Origin: Gerris lacustris | Lineage: Eukaryota > Arthropoda > Insecta > Hemiptera > Gerridae | DNA length: 64,000 bases | Assembly (NCBI GenBank): GCA_951217055.1 | Contig: OX578276.1 | Coordinates: 63,582,144-63,646,143 of the forward strand | Direction of reading: 5' to 3' | Shown here: piece by piece, positions 22,945 through 36,704 of the stretch | Layout: the number at the start of each line of letters is the position of its first letter | How positions within the stretch are numbered: the first letter of the stretch is position 1 | Notes under the pieces: generated by a model | Told to the model about the DNA's origin: nothing | Database searches by the model: none | Seen by the model: only the letters and a program-made list of their open reading frames with translations | Program-made: the position numbers and the translations under genes

Positions 22945-25900
22945 AAAATGGTGACTATAGTGAATATTTTTGGCGGTTTGGGTGGTCTTTGACAGTCCTG
23001 ATGATTATCATCAGAATAAGTTCTTAAATAATACCATATTTAATATCGAATTATGTGTGTTAAAATTAATTTTTTTTTTTTATTTTATTTATTTATTTTT
23101 TTTTTTTTAATAGTTGTTTCTTGTTTGTTTCAGGTAATTAAACTTCCAGTACTTATTTATTTGAATATCCAACCACTGCTTATTTGGTGTCTTTAAGGTG
23201 AGCTTTTTTTACTTAATGTATCTTTTACGTTTTTTCATGTAGAAGGCATAAATGTATCAATTAGATTCCAATTAGAATTAGATTATTCGACGTTGGATGT
23301 TAACTGGATTGCGTGGATGAGTATTTCGTGTTTGAACGATAAATTAAACTATTTGCTCCACACTTAAGATGTTAGATGTTCTTGAGGAGGTTGTTCGGTG
23401 TTGGTTACGTTATGCAGTGAGTGGTTTGATTATTAGCGCTTGGTTAAGGTTTTTACATGTTTTATTGTTGTATTGTACAAGGCAGATTGTTTGGCCTGAT
23501 GTCGGCTACAGTGTGCTGTATGACCTAGCGGACATCCGTTTCACTCTAATAATGAAGCTCTTGGTACGGGACGTAGTATAAAATAAAATAAAACTCTACT
23601 CTCCTGTACTCTTCTCTCCTTTAATATTACATACTAACAGCATCCTCTTCTAGTTTATGTATACTCCACATTATAATAACTTGATGCCACAGGTTCAGGG
23701 TTTCTTTTGTGACCTTTTCGTGTTGGTAGGAATAAAAATCGTGTCAAAAGTTATAATTATTGATAACTTCAGCAAATATATTATTTTTCTACGTGAGATA
23801 ACCGCATAACACATTTTTTAGTTTAGGCTAATGTGTTGCAACACATCTTCGTGCTTCTTTTGTAAAAAAAAATAAAAAATAAAAAAATAGAATGTAGTAA
23901 CACTACTACTGTGTAAATTGTTATATTTGAAATAAAATTACTTAAAATTCAATACAATTTTAAAATAAATAAAAAATGTTTCAAGAGAAAAATGTATATA
24001 TTTATTGTAATAAAAATAATTCTAAACTACTTGTACTAACATTTTTTGTGTACGAGTAGGTAAATAATTACTCAGCTCAGTGATTTCCATTTATTAGTTG
24101 TTTCGAGATTTTGTTACTGCATTAGATTATTAATGAACATTTCATCAAAATTACTCCTCGGTGGAGAATCTAACCCGACCTCTAACACTTTGTACTTACT
24201 TAAACTCTCACTAGATTTGTATTTCAATTAACTACATTTTATAATTTATTAATCAAAATAGTTAAAACCGCTTTTGAGGCATAATTTTTATTGCGTGATT
24301 GGTGGTAGAGTTTTAAAATTTTCAGTTAAAATTAATTTATCTTTATCTCTTAGGGCTATGAGTTGTTATTTAATCGAAATCGGATTAGTAATTTAGGTTC
24401 CACGCGCTGCACAGAAAACAGCGACATTTTAAAAAACAAATTTTTTGGACTCAGTGGGCCTCAAAAAAAGTACATATTATATCCTTCTCAATATCATAAT
24501 CTATTTTTACGCATAATCTTTTTACGCTATCACAATACTTTTTGATAAAAATCTTTTGATAAAAAAAGCAGTCTAGAAAAAGGATTTTAAAAATTAACTG
24601 AAAATTTAATAGTGAGTTGAGTAATTGGTTCCTTGCTTTGTTTAATTTAATTGCTGTTGGGTCTTAAGAAAAAATAATTCGCTCCCTTTAGCGATACTTC
24701 GACCCCACTTTGGGTCATTCTCAAGCTGACTGACTAGACTGCTTTAAAGATGACACTACTTTGAAAATTTAAACAAATTTCAACAATCGCTAATGATAAA
24801 TACATGTTACAGACTTTATTGCACTCTTATCCAAACCAGATTCAATTTTTTTTTCTGGCTGTCTAGACTTAGATATTGTACAGGTACATGTGTATCTTTT
24901 AAAGGATTCTAAAAACTTCCCGCAGCGAGCTTATAGATGGTATATTTTAGTATTATTTACTTAGTGTTTGTGCGATGTCAGCTATTTGAGATTCACCGAA
25001 TTTGAGGGTGAACTTGAAAAATCTCTTCATTTTATTATTTTTATTAAAAAGCTAATAATAGTTCTAGTAAGACGTAACGCCATATTTTCCTTATCAGAAA
25101 CTACTCTTAGAAATTACATCATACTCAATATTGGTTTTCTATAATTTAGAATTCGTCAAAAGTAATTCTATTATCGATTATTCAAATTATACTAGATGTA
25201 ATAAGAAACCGTGTTGGTTGCTTTGAATGAATGGAGTTATTGTGTTAGGACTCAGGTTTTTATTTCATTCCCTTTGTATTATGCTGCATTGTTTTTCTTT
25301 TAAAAAAAATAATGATCTGCCGTAGTCGAATTCGATCTGTTGAAAATCAATTTTTTAAAGAAGATGAAAAAATATAGTGCAGAATGTAGTATTGTTGTGT
25401 TTAAGATTATATCTGACTTCAACTTCATGTATGAAAGCTCTACATTACCTGAATGAGCTCTATGGTGTAAGATGGCTTTGCGTGGGCTTTTCTTCAAAGT
25501 TTATGGGTCCGGCGGTAGTGAGCGTGGTTCATTAGCATAATGGAATGATTTAAACGAACTGCCATCGAATAAAATATACTACAATTCTAAAATCTCCGTA
25601 TCTTCCTGTCGCTGGACAGTGTGGGTTGTCTATGGGTTTCTTAATAAATGGATTTGTATGCTGAGTCTGATCTAATATTGAAAACACGGTAGTCCCTTTA
25701 GGCTCTAGATATTATTATTTATGTCTGAGACACGGCTGCATAAAATCTTAACCCTAGTCACTGTTACAGCACAGGAAACTTAAGGGGATTGCTCAAGTCT
25801 TAAACTATCTGTTTACATTTACTTTTACCAGACACGAAACAAATTGCAAACTTATATTTAGAATTTAACTTCATGTTCTACTGGACTATTTGTAGCTTAG

Positions 25901-25960
25901 AAGATTATGAAAAAAGGTTAACGTTATTCAAGATAGTAGCATAATAAAATATGTTTTTTT
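22945..25960. other. Unique AT-rich sequence with poly-T tract
   Basis: A poly-T/ATTT-rich run lies near 23067-23110. No gene, RNA or named repeat is seen in the remainder. Confidence 0.4.
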
Positions 25961-26520
25961 GCTTCCGAGCTTACCGAAGGTAACGGAAGCTATGTGATCG
26001 TTCTGAAGAACGAATTATTTTTAGGTCTCTGATTTCAAAAATTCCAAGACAGAAATCCGTTTCAGATATCAGGGAACAATTTGGTTCTGAGACTGTCTGT
26101 CGGTCTGTCGCTCAATTTTTTGCGAACCAACATACCTTAAAAATTACACGTCCGATTTTAAATTAAATTTAGATGGTAGGTCATGATTAGCTACTGTTGG
26201 CCCATATAAGTTTCAACCTTCTGCTCCTATTTGTTTCTCTCCACGTTCGCTCAAACATGCATTTATTTACACCCATAGCTTCAAAAGTACTTATCTGATT
26301 TGTATAAAACTTTTATAGTTTATCGAAAGCCCAAGATTAATTTGAACCGTCTGCGCTCTTTAACTTTTGCTAAATTGATACTTTCGTGTAAAAAATCAAA
26401 ACAATTTTAACAGATTAAAAAAACGGGGGAAACAAATTCGACAATAATGGCTTGTAATAGAATAAAATCTATAATGTACGTGATAGGATGCAAGGAAGTT
26501 GTGTGCCACACCAATTGGCA
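25961..26520 (+). repeat. Dispersed repeat family A, long-form copy
   Basis: It starts GCTTCCGAGCTTACCGAAGG, whose GCTTCC...GGAAGC arms form a hairpin, and continues TGTGATCGTTCTGAAGAACG, another hairpin. A CTGTCTGTCGGTCTGTCG run and an ACGTCCGATTTTAAATTAAA box follow, and it ends AGGATGCAAGGAAG then CCACACCAATTGGCA. This 560-bp form matches the inverted copy at 41205-42150 along its length, including the ATGGCTTGTAATAG segment. Confidence 0.65.
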
Positions 26521-26640
26521 GTCTATTTCAATGAGTAAAACTATTTCAAATGAAGATAATATTTATGTCGATGTTACACATAAAAATATTTTACAAAGGT
26601 TTCAGATTCTGTTGTCAATTGTAATAATTAAGGGAAGCAT

Positions 26641-26850
26641 TGTTACCACTCTACAGAACAATTTTTTTTATGTCATCGAATTCAAAAACTCCAAAACAGA
26701 AATCTGTTTTAAACATCATGGATTATTTTTGGTCTCGTATTGTCAGTCTGCTGTAGTTTTACAATGTTGCTAACCACTATGCCTTTAAAAAAATCATCCG
26801 AATTTAATTAAATTTTAATGGTTTGTCAAAAGCAGTCCACAGGTGGTTCT
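26641..26850 (+). repeat. Dispersed repeat family A, internal fragment
   Basis: It lies just downstream of the long copy in the same orientation: TCAAAAACTCCAAAACAGAA, ATCTGTTTTAAACATCA, TTGGTCTCGT and AATTTTAATGGTTTGTC match the family. Both ends are missing. It could be a second insertion or a tandem remnant. Confidence 0.45.
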
Positions 26851-26854
26851 GTAA

Positions 26855-27220
26855 TTAGTTCAACTGATAAACAACTTCACACATTTGATAATGAAGAAAA
26901 ATAAATGTGATCAAAATGAGAATTTAAAAAGATACAGATTCAGGAATAAACAAACTTTTATTTCATATTCATGTGACTTATACATGCAAAATAGGAAGCT
27001 CTACTTCACGCTGCTGGCCAGGCTATTTTAATTATTAATGATAATTTTGTTATCAATGTAATTAAGAGTATTGCCAAATGCATTACAATTATTTAATCAT
27101 AAATAGTTTATTATGTTCTGCACGTGATAATTAACAATTCCACTGACAGTGGAAAAATGAATAATTATTGACATAGTTATGTTTTTAACTTTTGGTTACT
27201 TTTTTTTAAAAAAAAAGACA
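26855..27220. other. Unique AT-rich sequence, nothing recognised
   Basis: No coding, RNA or repeat signal that I can support. Confidence 0.35.
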
Positions 27221-27288
27221 AATCCGATTGAATAAAATATTTCTTTACTACGCTGATTCTCTCGTAATACCTCCAGAAAGTTTATAAT

Positions 27289-27365
<77 letters not shown>

Positions 27366-27504
27366 TATATCAGTAAATGTTCCTTTTAATGTTTTTTTTT
27401 CTAAAGATATTTAAGAAACAAGTTTTTAATCCGATTAAATAATGCATTTTTAACTATGCTGATATCATCTTATTCCCCCTTGAAAGTTTATAAAACAAAA
27501 TTAA
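27221..27504. repeat. Diverged direct repeat flanking an AT microsatellite
   Basis: A block of about 75 bp starting AATCCGATT, passing through CTACGCTGAT and ending GAAAGTTTATAATAC occurs at 27221-27290 and again, diverged, at 27428-27500. The spacing is about 207 bp. The long (TA)n array sits between the copies. Confidence 0.6.
27293..27370. repeat. AT dinucleotide microsatellite
   Basis: A nearly pure (AT)n array of about 70 bp. Confidence 0.95.
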
Positions 27505-27509
27505 TTCAA

Positions 27510-28322
27510 TTAATATTATTATTATTTTAGTTTTTGCATCATCCAAAGAGGCCACGGAATTATTAAAAACAGATAGATAATACTCATGATGATCTAGTAA
27601 CCAATAAACGCAAACAATATTTTTTATTTTTTATTATCGAATTAAATGTTTTGAATTGGAACACGTTCCTTTATTATCAAAACAATTATATTATTTTTTT
27701 TTCTTCTTCTTTCTTTTATAGCTATTATTTCTATTTAATTATGTATTAAATAATCAAATATCTAAAGATAACATTTGCGAAATATACTTTTTTGCATTCT
27801 CTTTTTTTAAATTTATTCACAGTTATCTTCGACCCACATAAATGACTTAAAACTCTATGCTCTCGATTTTATAGTGTAGTGACAACATGTTGAATCTAGA
27901 TTTAGGACGCCTAAACCTAAAACAGCATTTATTTCTAAAGCTTCAATATCTTACTTACTATATCATTTCTTATCATAAGTTGAATTTAATACTTATTATT
28001 TTAACTTAATGCATTTTCTTCTTGTTTAAAGACTGATATATTATAGTAAATATATTTTATTTAAGTAAAAAGCTTTTAAAATCTTTTTATAATTTTTAAG
28101 AAATTGCCATAGTAGAATATAAAATAATATTAGAAATTGCCACTAGTTTATAAGCTACTAGTTTTAATCGTGGTTTCTGTTAATAAGACACAATTTTCAT
28201 TGAGAGATTCATCTAGATTTTGAAGAGCTTATATTTTATTTTGGATGAAGAAGTGTTGCACATACGTTCTACCTGTAAGCTATTATTTTAGTGTTTTTTG
28301 TTATACACAAAAATAGTTTTAA

Positions 28323-28327
<5 letters not shown>
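27510..28327. other. Unique AT-rich sequence, nothing recognised
   Basis: No coding, RNA or repeat signal that I can support. Confidence 0.4.

Positions 28328-28356
<29 letters not shown>
28328..28356. repeat. Poly-A tract of about 29 bases
   Basis: Uninterrupted A run. It could be a retroposon tail, but no upstream element or flanking duplication was recognised. Confidence 0.9.
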
Positions 28357-28358
<2 letters not shown>

Positions 28359-28574
28359 TTTAGTCTTTTTAATCAGTTTTATTCCGTTAAATTAATTGCT
28401 CAACAAGCTGAAAGTTTTTTTTTTTTAATCAAAATTATAATAAATATTGAAATGAGGAATTTGACAAAAATAGTAAAGTATCTTGAATTCTAATTATGCT
28501 TATTTAATTTCTTCTAATTAATTTAAAAATCGTAAAATATGAATTTCTAATTAATTAGTAAAAACAAATGAGGG

Positions 28575-28924
28575 GTACATAGCTTCCGCATGAGTCCTAT
28601 TATTGTATGGATGTTCATGAAATCTGGATCTATTTCGATTCCCAGTGGGGTCACATTTATTTTTATCCTATATCAAATTCGCCTAGACTGTTGACATTAA
28701 TATAGGACCAACAATGGGCTAATTATGACCTACCATCTAAATTTCATCAAAATTTTACATGTGGTTCAAAAATGTTGAACGGCAGACCGACAAGAGACCA
28801 AAATGTTCCCTGACGTCTGAAGCAGATTATTGTCTTGGATTTTTTTTAATTCGGATACATGAAGAAACTATTGTTCTTGAGGATAATCACAATATTCCAT
28901 TACCCTCGGTAAGCTTAGAAGAAA
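28575..28924 (-). repeat. Dispersed repeat family A, near full copy
   Basis: Minus orientation. GTACATAGCTTCCGCATGAG leads into CTATTTCGATTCCCAGTGGG (a tRNA B-box-like string), then GGGCTAATTATGACCTACCA, GTTGAACGGCAGACCGACA and GTTCCCTGACGTCTGAAGC. The end is CCATTACCCTCGGTAAGC. About 350 bp, all family blocks in the expected order. Confidence 0.65.
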
Positions 28925-28929
28925 AAATA

Positions 28930-29610
28930 ATTTTGGAATATATTATTATGTTGTATCAACACTGATTGACAAATAAGATTCGAAACTTTAGCCCTTCTTA
29001 TTTTGTTTATATCATAACTAACAAGTGCGAAACTATTTATGTTTGGATGTTAAAGTAAATCTTTTATAATTTCTTTAACTTAAAATATGATTAACTCGTA
29101 ATATTATACGTAAAGTAATTGAACTATAGGTTTATTTGACTTAATTATAAAGGATAGATGTTAATGTTGTGGTCCTAAAGTTAAATTTAAAAATAAAGTT
29201 TAAAAGGTGTACACAACTTACTGGCACCAAACAGTAAATTGTCAAAATCATGTTCATAGTTGTCCAAAATGTGTTAATACGCTTAAAAAAACCCAAATAT
29301 ATATTTTTAGTTTTCATGTTTTCTCGTTAAAGAGAAAGGGTAAGGGATATTTCTAAATGAATTATATAATAATGATGTTTAATAAAATATTGTTGTATGT
29401 TGTATCTACATACAATGCGCCAAGGCTGGTTGCTATCCCCTTCATTTGTGTGATATTTTATTATCTCATTCTTAGTATATTTATAATAGATAAGAATCTG
29501 CTTGAAGCAAATCTAAAAATAAAGGAAATATTGTTTTCCTCCAGTTGGGAAAAAACATTAACTTTCCACCCTACTTTATAGGGAGGAAAGGATCCCATTA
29601 CAGCCTAGTT
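28930..29610. other. Unique AT-rich sequence, nothing recognised
   Basis: A 74-codon plus-strand frame (29357-29581) has an AT-driven hydrophobic composition and no motif; not called. Confidence 0.4.
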
Positions 29611-29612
29611 GT

Positions 29613-29671
29613 GAAAATCGTGGCGGAAAGTATAAATCGTGACGGAAAGTAAAAATCGTGGTGGAAAGTAA
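29613..29671. repeat. Three-unit tandem repeat, about 20 bp
   Basis: AAATCGTGGCGGAAAGTA, then versions with GTGACGG and GTGGTGG, follow head to tail three times. Confidence 0.8.
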
Positions 29672-29679
29672 CAGTAGAG

Positions 29680-32600
29680 CCAACTTATTATTGTTTAAAA
29701 TCAGTGTTGCCTGTTTTGTAACTAGTAGCAGTTCCTTTTTAACTGAATGACTCGACTGCTTAACAGCTTTTTTTTTTAAAAAAATTAGAGTTTAAATAAG
29801 ACGTACTTTTGATTGCCGTGATACTTTAATTTTTATCGTCATTTTAAAATGTCGCATGACTTCATAATTGAGTTTAAACAAGGCGTATACAAAAGATGTA
29901 GGTTACGTCTAATCAGGTTATATTTATGTTTTTGATTTCTCGTATTTTAGAGTTAAACACAAATAAATGAAATATTATTCAGTTAGTCATTTTGTAGTAT
30001 TATTAAACATTTTAATTATTATTATAGTTACATAGTTATAGAAAGTCATTAAAGAAATCAAATATAACATAGTTGGAATTGATGAATTGCACATTTAATT
30101 TATATTATTTTTTTTTACTACAAGATGTTATACAACTTTTTCTTTTGTTTTTAAAAGTCATTTTTAAAATTAAAGGTATACAAATTTGTAAATTTAGTTA
30201 TTGATACCTAAATCAGTGGATAAATTGAAATCTTAGGTTTTATTTGTGTTGATTTTCTCCCTTCTAGAGGAAAAATCTTGTACGTACCACGGGAGCAAAA
30301 AGTCTTAGTACCCTCGCTATGATTAACTCCCTCGGCTACGCCTCGGGATTAAACTTCATGGTTCCCTCGGCTGCGCCTCAGGAACCAACCAAAACGCTCA
30401 GGGTGTAATGACTTTGTTTCCTCCCTTGGTGCGTAAATAACTATTGACTTGAAATTTTCTAAAGGTCACGTATCTATGGATTTCAGGCTAACGCCGAAAC
30501 ATTAATAAGGTGCCAACAATTAAATATTAATCAATTTTGTTCAAGGGTATTCTTTCTTCGTACTATGTTAGTTTATCTTGAGCATACAAAATAATTGTTC
30601 TATACAGAACACTGTTTAAAATTAACTTATTAGCTATCATAAAACATTTCAGGGTGCTATCAAACCGAAGTGATAATAACATAAAACAATAGCTATTATT
30701 GGATTTACAAGAAATATTTAGGTCAGGGGAAATGTTTTAATGTTGCATGCCTTTTCACCTATGCTGATCCAAGAAGAAGGTTGCGTTATGGCGTTATGCA
30801 CTTTGTCGAGTTTAAAATATATATTAATATCGACCATTAAAGGCCCAGTGTTTACTAATAAATGCAGTAGTTCATTTATTGGTCTATGACCAGCATATTA
30901 TGATCTATTGTGTTCGATTTCTTACATTAATTGTATGAATGTATTGTGAATTGGAGTTATGTACTACGAATACACTAATTGAAATATTGAGAGTCAAGTT
31001 TGAATTGTATTATATTATGGTTTCACTGATAATAAGATTGCAATGTGTCAAGGAATTTGAGTTATCGAATGTTTTGTTTTAATCTAATCGATGGGAGTGT
31101 TGAAGTACATTAGAGCTGGGCTAACACTCAAACCACTGCCCAGAGGTTATTGCTTATCACTTATCACTGTCGCCATGCGTCACTGTAACCTTGGACCCTA
31201 TCTTTCAGTTATTTGTATTCAAACACGTTATTGTAACTTTTTTTTAAAATTCAATTTTGCTTATTGGTTAATTACATCCGCGTAGTAATTTTTTTCTTGA
31301 TTTAATTTATAAGAATCCTCTTAATGTTAAATTATAGCGAAAAATTGACCGTATGTTAAATCTAGAACAGTGATTGTGAACACCGTCAGAAATAGTCGCT
31401 TAAACAAATTTATTAGTCAGCATTTTAGCCTTGTGCTTACTGTCATTAGATATTGAATAATATTTAACATGCTGCAAAGACACATTGCTGAAAATGTGAG
31501 GTAATTTTGTGTATTATTTAACGTATCCTAAGTATCTTGGCTTACTGGCAAACGCTGAAACACAAACAAAGTGCCGACGAACTTATGAGGGCATTCTTTA
31601 ATTAGTTATTCATTAATAGTTAAATAGTTAATCTTAACTACTCGTAATTACTATTACATATATTATGAGTGTAATTCTATTATTAAACTCATATGACAAG
31701 TGTAATCAGTGACGCTACTGATTTAAATAGATAAATTATATTTCTAAACTATTACGTATAAATTTCTTATTTTTGTTTGCATCTTCCCTTCCTGACCATT
31801 AGAATACCCGAAATTACTCAATCATATTATGTAAAAGACTGGTTATAACTCATTTGATGCTGGGATGAATTCATTACCTACGGATGTTTGGTCCAGTTTT
31901 CATTAATCTCAGCTAATCTTGAAGTCACGGTGCATTTGTTATACATATTAGGTAAATTTATAAGTGAAGGTGATTGTCTCATACGGTCTTTTCGTTATTG
32001 TGTTGATATACGAGGGGTTTCGATGTACATGATTACACGGTTTAAATCACACATGGTGAGGACCCTGTTATGATGAAAGCCAGTCTCACAGTTTGGCTCT
32101 TATAGATATTCTAAGATTTTTTTAAAGACAAGTGATGAAACACTGAATGTTATGAAAATCACATTTGAAACGCTTAACTCAGAAAGAGTGTAAAGGGTTA
32201 TTTAACCTTATGCACAGAGAAAATATTACGTGTGTTGAGATGTATACTATAGAACTAGTTATGTATACAGCAAGGTCACATCCATTATTATAGTAGCCTT
32301 TCCTCTCAATGCTATATATAAAGTAATCATTGCAGGGGATATACGAGTAGTCGACTGAGTCCTACCATCTTTACTCCAGAACAGCTGGTTTCTGTATAAT
32401 CTCTCATGAAATCACCTGTTCAACCTGTCCGTCTGTTACCTGATATCCTACCTAAACTATACTACTTCGTAAAAACCCCTATAATATTAATTCTCTTCAC
32501 ATTTTCAAACTCTACTGGAATTACTTCTCGAGCTACTGTTTTCTTTTTATCGTGAGACTACCCGATTTAGTAATTTCCTTTGTGGGTTTCATTTTTATTA

Positions 32601-33847
32601 AAGTCGAAGCTGACAGCGTAGCAACCAGGAGGGAGTTAGAATAAGAAGCAAAAATACCTGGTATTATTATAAGTTATATATAAGTATAGTTATATAAGTA
32701 TAGTTATATATAAGTTTAAAAAATAAATAAGAGAATAAAAAAACATAAATTAATATTTTTTTGAAACAATTAATTTTGATTAATAATGCTTTCTCTTATT
32801 CATATTCACATACTTGATTAGCTTAATTTCTTTAGGCTTTCGACTTTAACGTTTTATGTCTCCTTGGAAGGGTAGTATAAATTAAAAATAAGTAGTTTCA
32901 AATTTACATTGCACGGTTTTCCCTGAAAAATAGATGCATAAACGGTATTGTGATTATTAAAAGTAATATGTACATATATTGTACCTGCATGTAGATTGTA
33001 GATATAGTGAACTGGTTATTTGTAGCGTTGGGTCTTAAGATCACAGGGAATACTCAAGTACTTCAAGATCTGCCTGGTAGGAGTAAGCTAAGATGGTCAC
33101 CTTGTTTGCTTGATGAACACATTGTTCCTAATTATTATAATTTGAATGTCGATTCTTATCTTCAATATATGCAATAATCTTCTTGTCTTATTGCTTATGC
33201 ATCCGTGGCATGTAGTACTATTATTATTTAAATTGTGTTTATATCAAATTTAACCCCTTCATCGCCCGACCTCATTTAATCGATTTTTAAATATTTGGCG
33301 GAATAATAAAGGAGATTAATAAGATTTTCCGGCAAATAGTAAGAGAATGGTGAAAACAACGAAGAGTAATAAAACAGCGAAAGTTGGAGATGCACCCACA
33401 AAGAAACACTAATTTCATAGAGCAACAAAAAGTCATATATTAACAACTTGGAAGCTTGTTCTATGATAGTTAGCTAATTTAACGAAATACACAATACACA
33501 TTATGTTATGTTAAGTAAAAACCTGTGACAAATATTACTAAACAACTCCTGTAACCAATTGCCTTTCCTTAGACATAGAAAGAATACTAAAAAATTGCAT
33601 GATTATCAATTCCGTTAGTTATTAAGGTAGCTAGACTAGATTGCAATTATTTGACGTGTGACGAATCACCAAAAGAACATATGCATGCAGCATATGAAAA
33701 TTCAAACTCGCTAAAACAAATTAAAGTTCACATTTGGCGGTAAAATCCGGATAGCTATTGAAGCTGATAAAGGCTGTGTACTTCTTCGCTAACATAGATA
33801 TAGCTAACGAAAACCACTTAGTTTTGTCTTTACTTTTTGTCTGTTTA
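29680..33847. other. Unique AT-rich sequence, no gene supported
   Basis: Over 4 kb without a recognised gene. Near 30335-30400, CCCTCGGCTACGCCTCGG and CCCTCGGCTGCGCCTCAGG form a local GC-rich direct repeat; a similar CCCTCGCTGTCGCTCGGG string lies at 53760. Near 32670-32710 is a short tandem AAGTATAGTTATAT repeat. Open frames of 61-64 codons lack motifs. Confidence 0.4.
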
Positions 33848-33900
33848 TGCTAAGCCTTTGGCAGGCCTATGGGCTTTCGCACCATGGAGTTAGTTAGCTA
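33848..33900 (+). repeat. SINE 3' tail fragment
   Basis: AAGCCTTTGGCAGGCCTATG, GGGCTTTCGCACCATGG and AGTTAGTTAGCTA align with the 3' end of the SINE at 52650-52985 read on its own strand, which has CCCTTTGGCAGGCCTACACG and ends AGTTAGTTAATT. Only the tail is recognisable. Confidence 0.5.
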
Positions 33901-33904
33901 TGTC

Positions 33905-35955
33905 TTGTCTATCCAAGCAAGATTATCTTTATCTAAAGCTTCCTTTTTAGACAAATCAATTGCAGTAAGGTTCCTAAATTTAGTTGAAGCTTTAACAAAT
34001 TTAGTTATTTAAGTTGTGGATAGGAATAATCAATGCCTGGAAAGTATTAGAAATACTTAATTAAAATTAAAATAGCAGTATCGATTGTTTTTTGTTTATG
34101 AATTTAAAAAGATACCAGGGATGCCAATGATAATCATTTTTTATATACGTTGACAAGAAGGGATGGATGACAAAACAAATTGAAGGAAAAATAATATTTT
34201 TGTACATCATCTCACACATCAGAGGATAGAGGGCTGTTGAAAAGTTGGCACCCAAGAATTCCCCCATGTCAAAATGTTGGATGGATTCTTTTATAATATT
34301 CTCTTATAGTTAGGGAAGACCTCTGCTGGGAGTCTCTCCCCTTCAGGGTATCTGATACGGGAACGTCCTAAAGGGAGCAAAATTAATGTTATCCTGCGTG
34401 TTTGCCAAGGGTGTTAAAGTCAATTTCTGCTTGAGTGTCATTAATTTTATCTGTTCTAGGGAGTGTCGTTTATTTGGAACCTTATAATTATAAAAAATGT
34501 GTTATCAATCTAACTTGGAGTTTTATTTTTGTAAAATAAACATAAAATAGAATAAAAAAAAAAAGAAAATATGCATTTGCAATTGTTATTTATTTCCATT
34601 ATAAATGCCCGTGCTAAAACTAATAACAAAATGAATTAGTTTAAAATATATGTTTTTTGTTTGAATTTTCGTATTTTTAAGACGAGATGTTTCATTCATA
34701 TTATAATGTAACCTTGAAATATTATTTCATTAACCTGTTCTAATAACTAAGGTCTGTGGTTTGTGTGTTTTTGTTTCTTTCATCTTTTGTTACTGTTCTC
34801 TTATTTCATCGAAGATTCTCATAACCTGAAAAGCTGAGTGGTCAGCTAAACCGTCGTCTCGTAGTCTCGTATTACGTAACGATTGAATTCATTAATCAAT
34901 TCTTAGATATTAGATATGAATCATAGTTTGCATCTTCGTATTGAAGTGTGTCTTTGAATTCTTATATTTTATTGAATTTCTTATTCCTATTTTTGGCTCT
35001 CTTGGAGTTTGTGTGTTGTGTAGGAGCTAAATTATTCGCATATGTTTTTATATGAATATGATCTTTGTCAAAGGAAAGGGTTTAATATTAGTTATAGATA
35101 ATAAAAATTGACATTAATTAAAAACTCCGCTGTATGAGAGTAAATGATTTATAACTTTTTTTTTTTATCTAAGAAGTGGCTGACTTTTTTCTTTATACTT
35201 TAGCCTAGAACTTTATTTTACCTTTTGATCGAAGTATTAATAGTTTAGTAAAAGTAAAAGGAAATCTTTTAATAATTATTATAAGTTATGAAGAAAATGA
35301 TATCAATCTGCCAAATTATCTATAGATTTATCTAGGATACAATAATTAATCATACTTATGAAACAGTTACACATATTCAATATTTATTAAAGCCAGTAAA
35401 GACTAATTTACTCCTTCGAAAAGAACAATACACAAGTGCTTAGTATTATTTTCTCCAGCGTCTTCATTCTTCATTGATTAACATGATATGTTGTCTACTC
35501 TCAAACTAATTTATGCGTCCAAAAATCTAAACTAAACGCAATTTAAAGCTTCTACTATACCTCACATCCGATTTTGTTTAGAATTATCTTCACGTTTTTT
35601 AATTTACCTATTCTCTATTGTCTTTTATGTAGTCTACTGTATCCTGTTAAACCTTATTATTAAAATTTATCAATATAATTACAACCTATGTCTTAACAAC
35701 AAAAGTGGTAAGTGGTTCGAATTCTAGAGAGATTTACGTTTTTTATGATCACATCAAGTTGTTCTGTAAAGTGGCTCTCTCTAGTCTGTAATTTACAAAG
35801 GTTGTGACGATCGGAACATGAAAATATACAATGTAGCTCTTTCTTTGGCATTGTTCGTTGTTTTGTTTGCCGCATTGTTTGCAGAACACAAGAAAAAGTT
35901 ATAATTGTTGAAACTGCATCACCTATCTTATCCCGTTTCTGTGGTCGGTTTGCGG

Positions 35956-35962
<7 letters not shown>
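33905..35962. other. Unique AT-rich sequence, nothing recognised
   Basis: No gene or named repeat. About 35690-35880 is slightly GC-richer, with a 60-codon minus-strand frame of no recognisable type. Confidence 0.4.

Positions 35963-35994
<32 letters not shown>
35963..35994. repeat. Poly-A tract of about 32 bases
   Basis: Uninterrupted A run after a T7 run. No retroposon body or target duplication was identified around it. Confidence 0.9.
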
Positions 35995-35996
<2 letters not shown>

Positions 35997-35999
35997 TGA

Positions 36000-36704
36000 T
36001 TATCTGAGAAGCATTACTTCATTTCCTTGTTGTATCTACCACATTCTACGCCACTTATTAGTATAACCACTAAAAATCTTCTGACCTGACTCTTTTCTCT
36101 TAATTTGTTATGTCCACAATTTATCATCTTTTTAAATTAATAAAATAATAAATTTATGTATTATACAGAAGTAACTATTGTATTTAAATGTAGTTTTGAA
36201 TTAGAAAAAATATTTTTTTTTGTTGAATTTATACTAAAAATAAAAGTAAAGACTCAATATTTCACACTTCACTTCTTTCATTTATTGCTTTGTTTTATTT
36301 CTTTTTTAATACCTGAATAAAAATCGTCTTTTTGTTATTAGAACAATGAAAACACATTAGCTCTTCATTGTTGTTATACCACTATTTTTAACATCATTAT
36401 TCCATTTCTATTATTTCACTTCATTGAGTGCCCCGAAAATAATGCGTAAATATGAAATTATTTGTTCTTCGTTATTTTTTTTTATTAAATAAATTTATAT
36501 TTGATAACTATATTAGGATGATACATACTATATTAATATGTCTTAAACAATAGAAAAAAATAATAATAACGAAACATTTTTTATTTTTATTTTTATTTTT
36601 TTTTATTAATTTTTTACATTTAATTACATTGAAGTATTAAAATCTATAAGTAAACGTAATGTAAGAAAATAAATTGGTTCAGTATGTGCTTTCAATACAT
36701 ATAA
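36000..36704. other. Very AT-rich unique sequence
   Basis: Dominated by A/T runs, including a TTTTTATTTTTATTTTT stretch near 36575-36605. Nothing else is recognised. Confidence 0.4.

Noticed and set aside
28328..28356. Poly-A tract as tail of a processed pseudogene (also 35963-35994)
   Set aside because: No upstream coding similarity and no flanking target duplication could be found.
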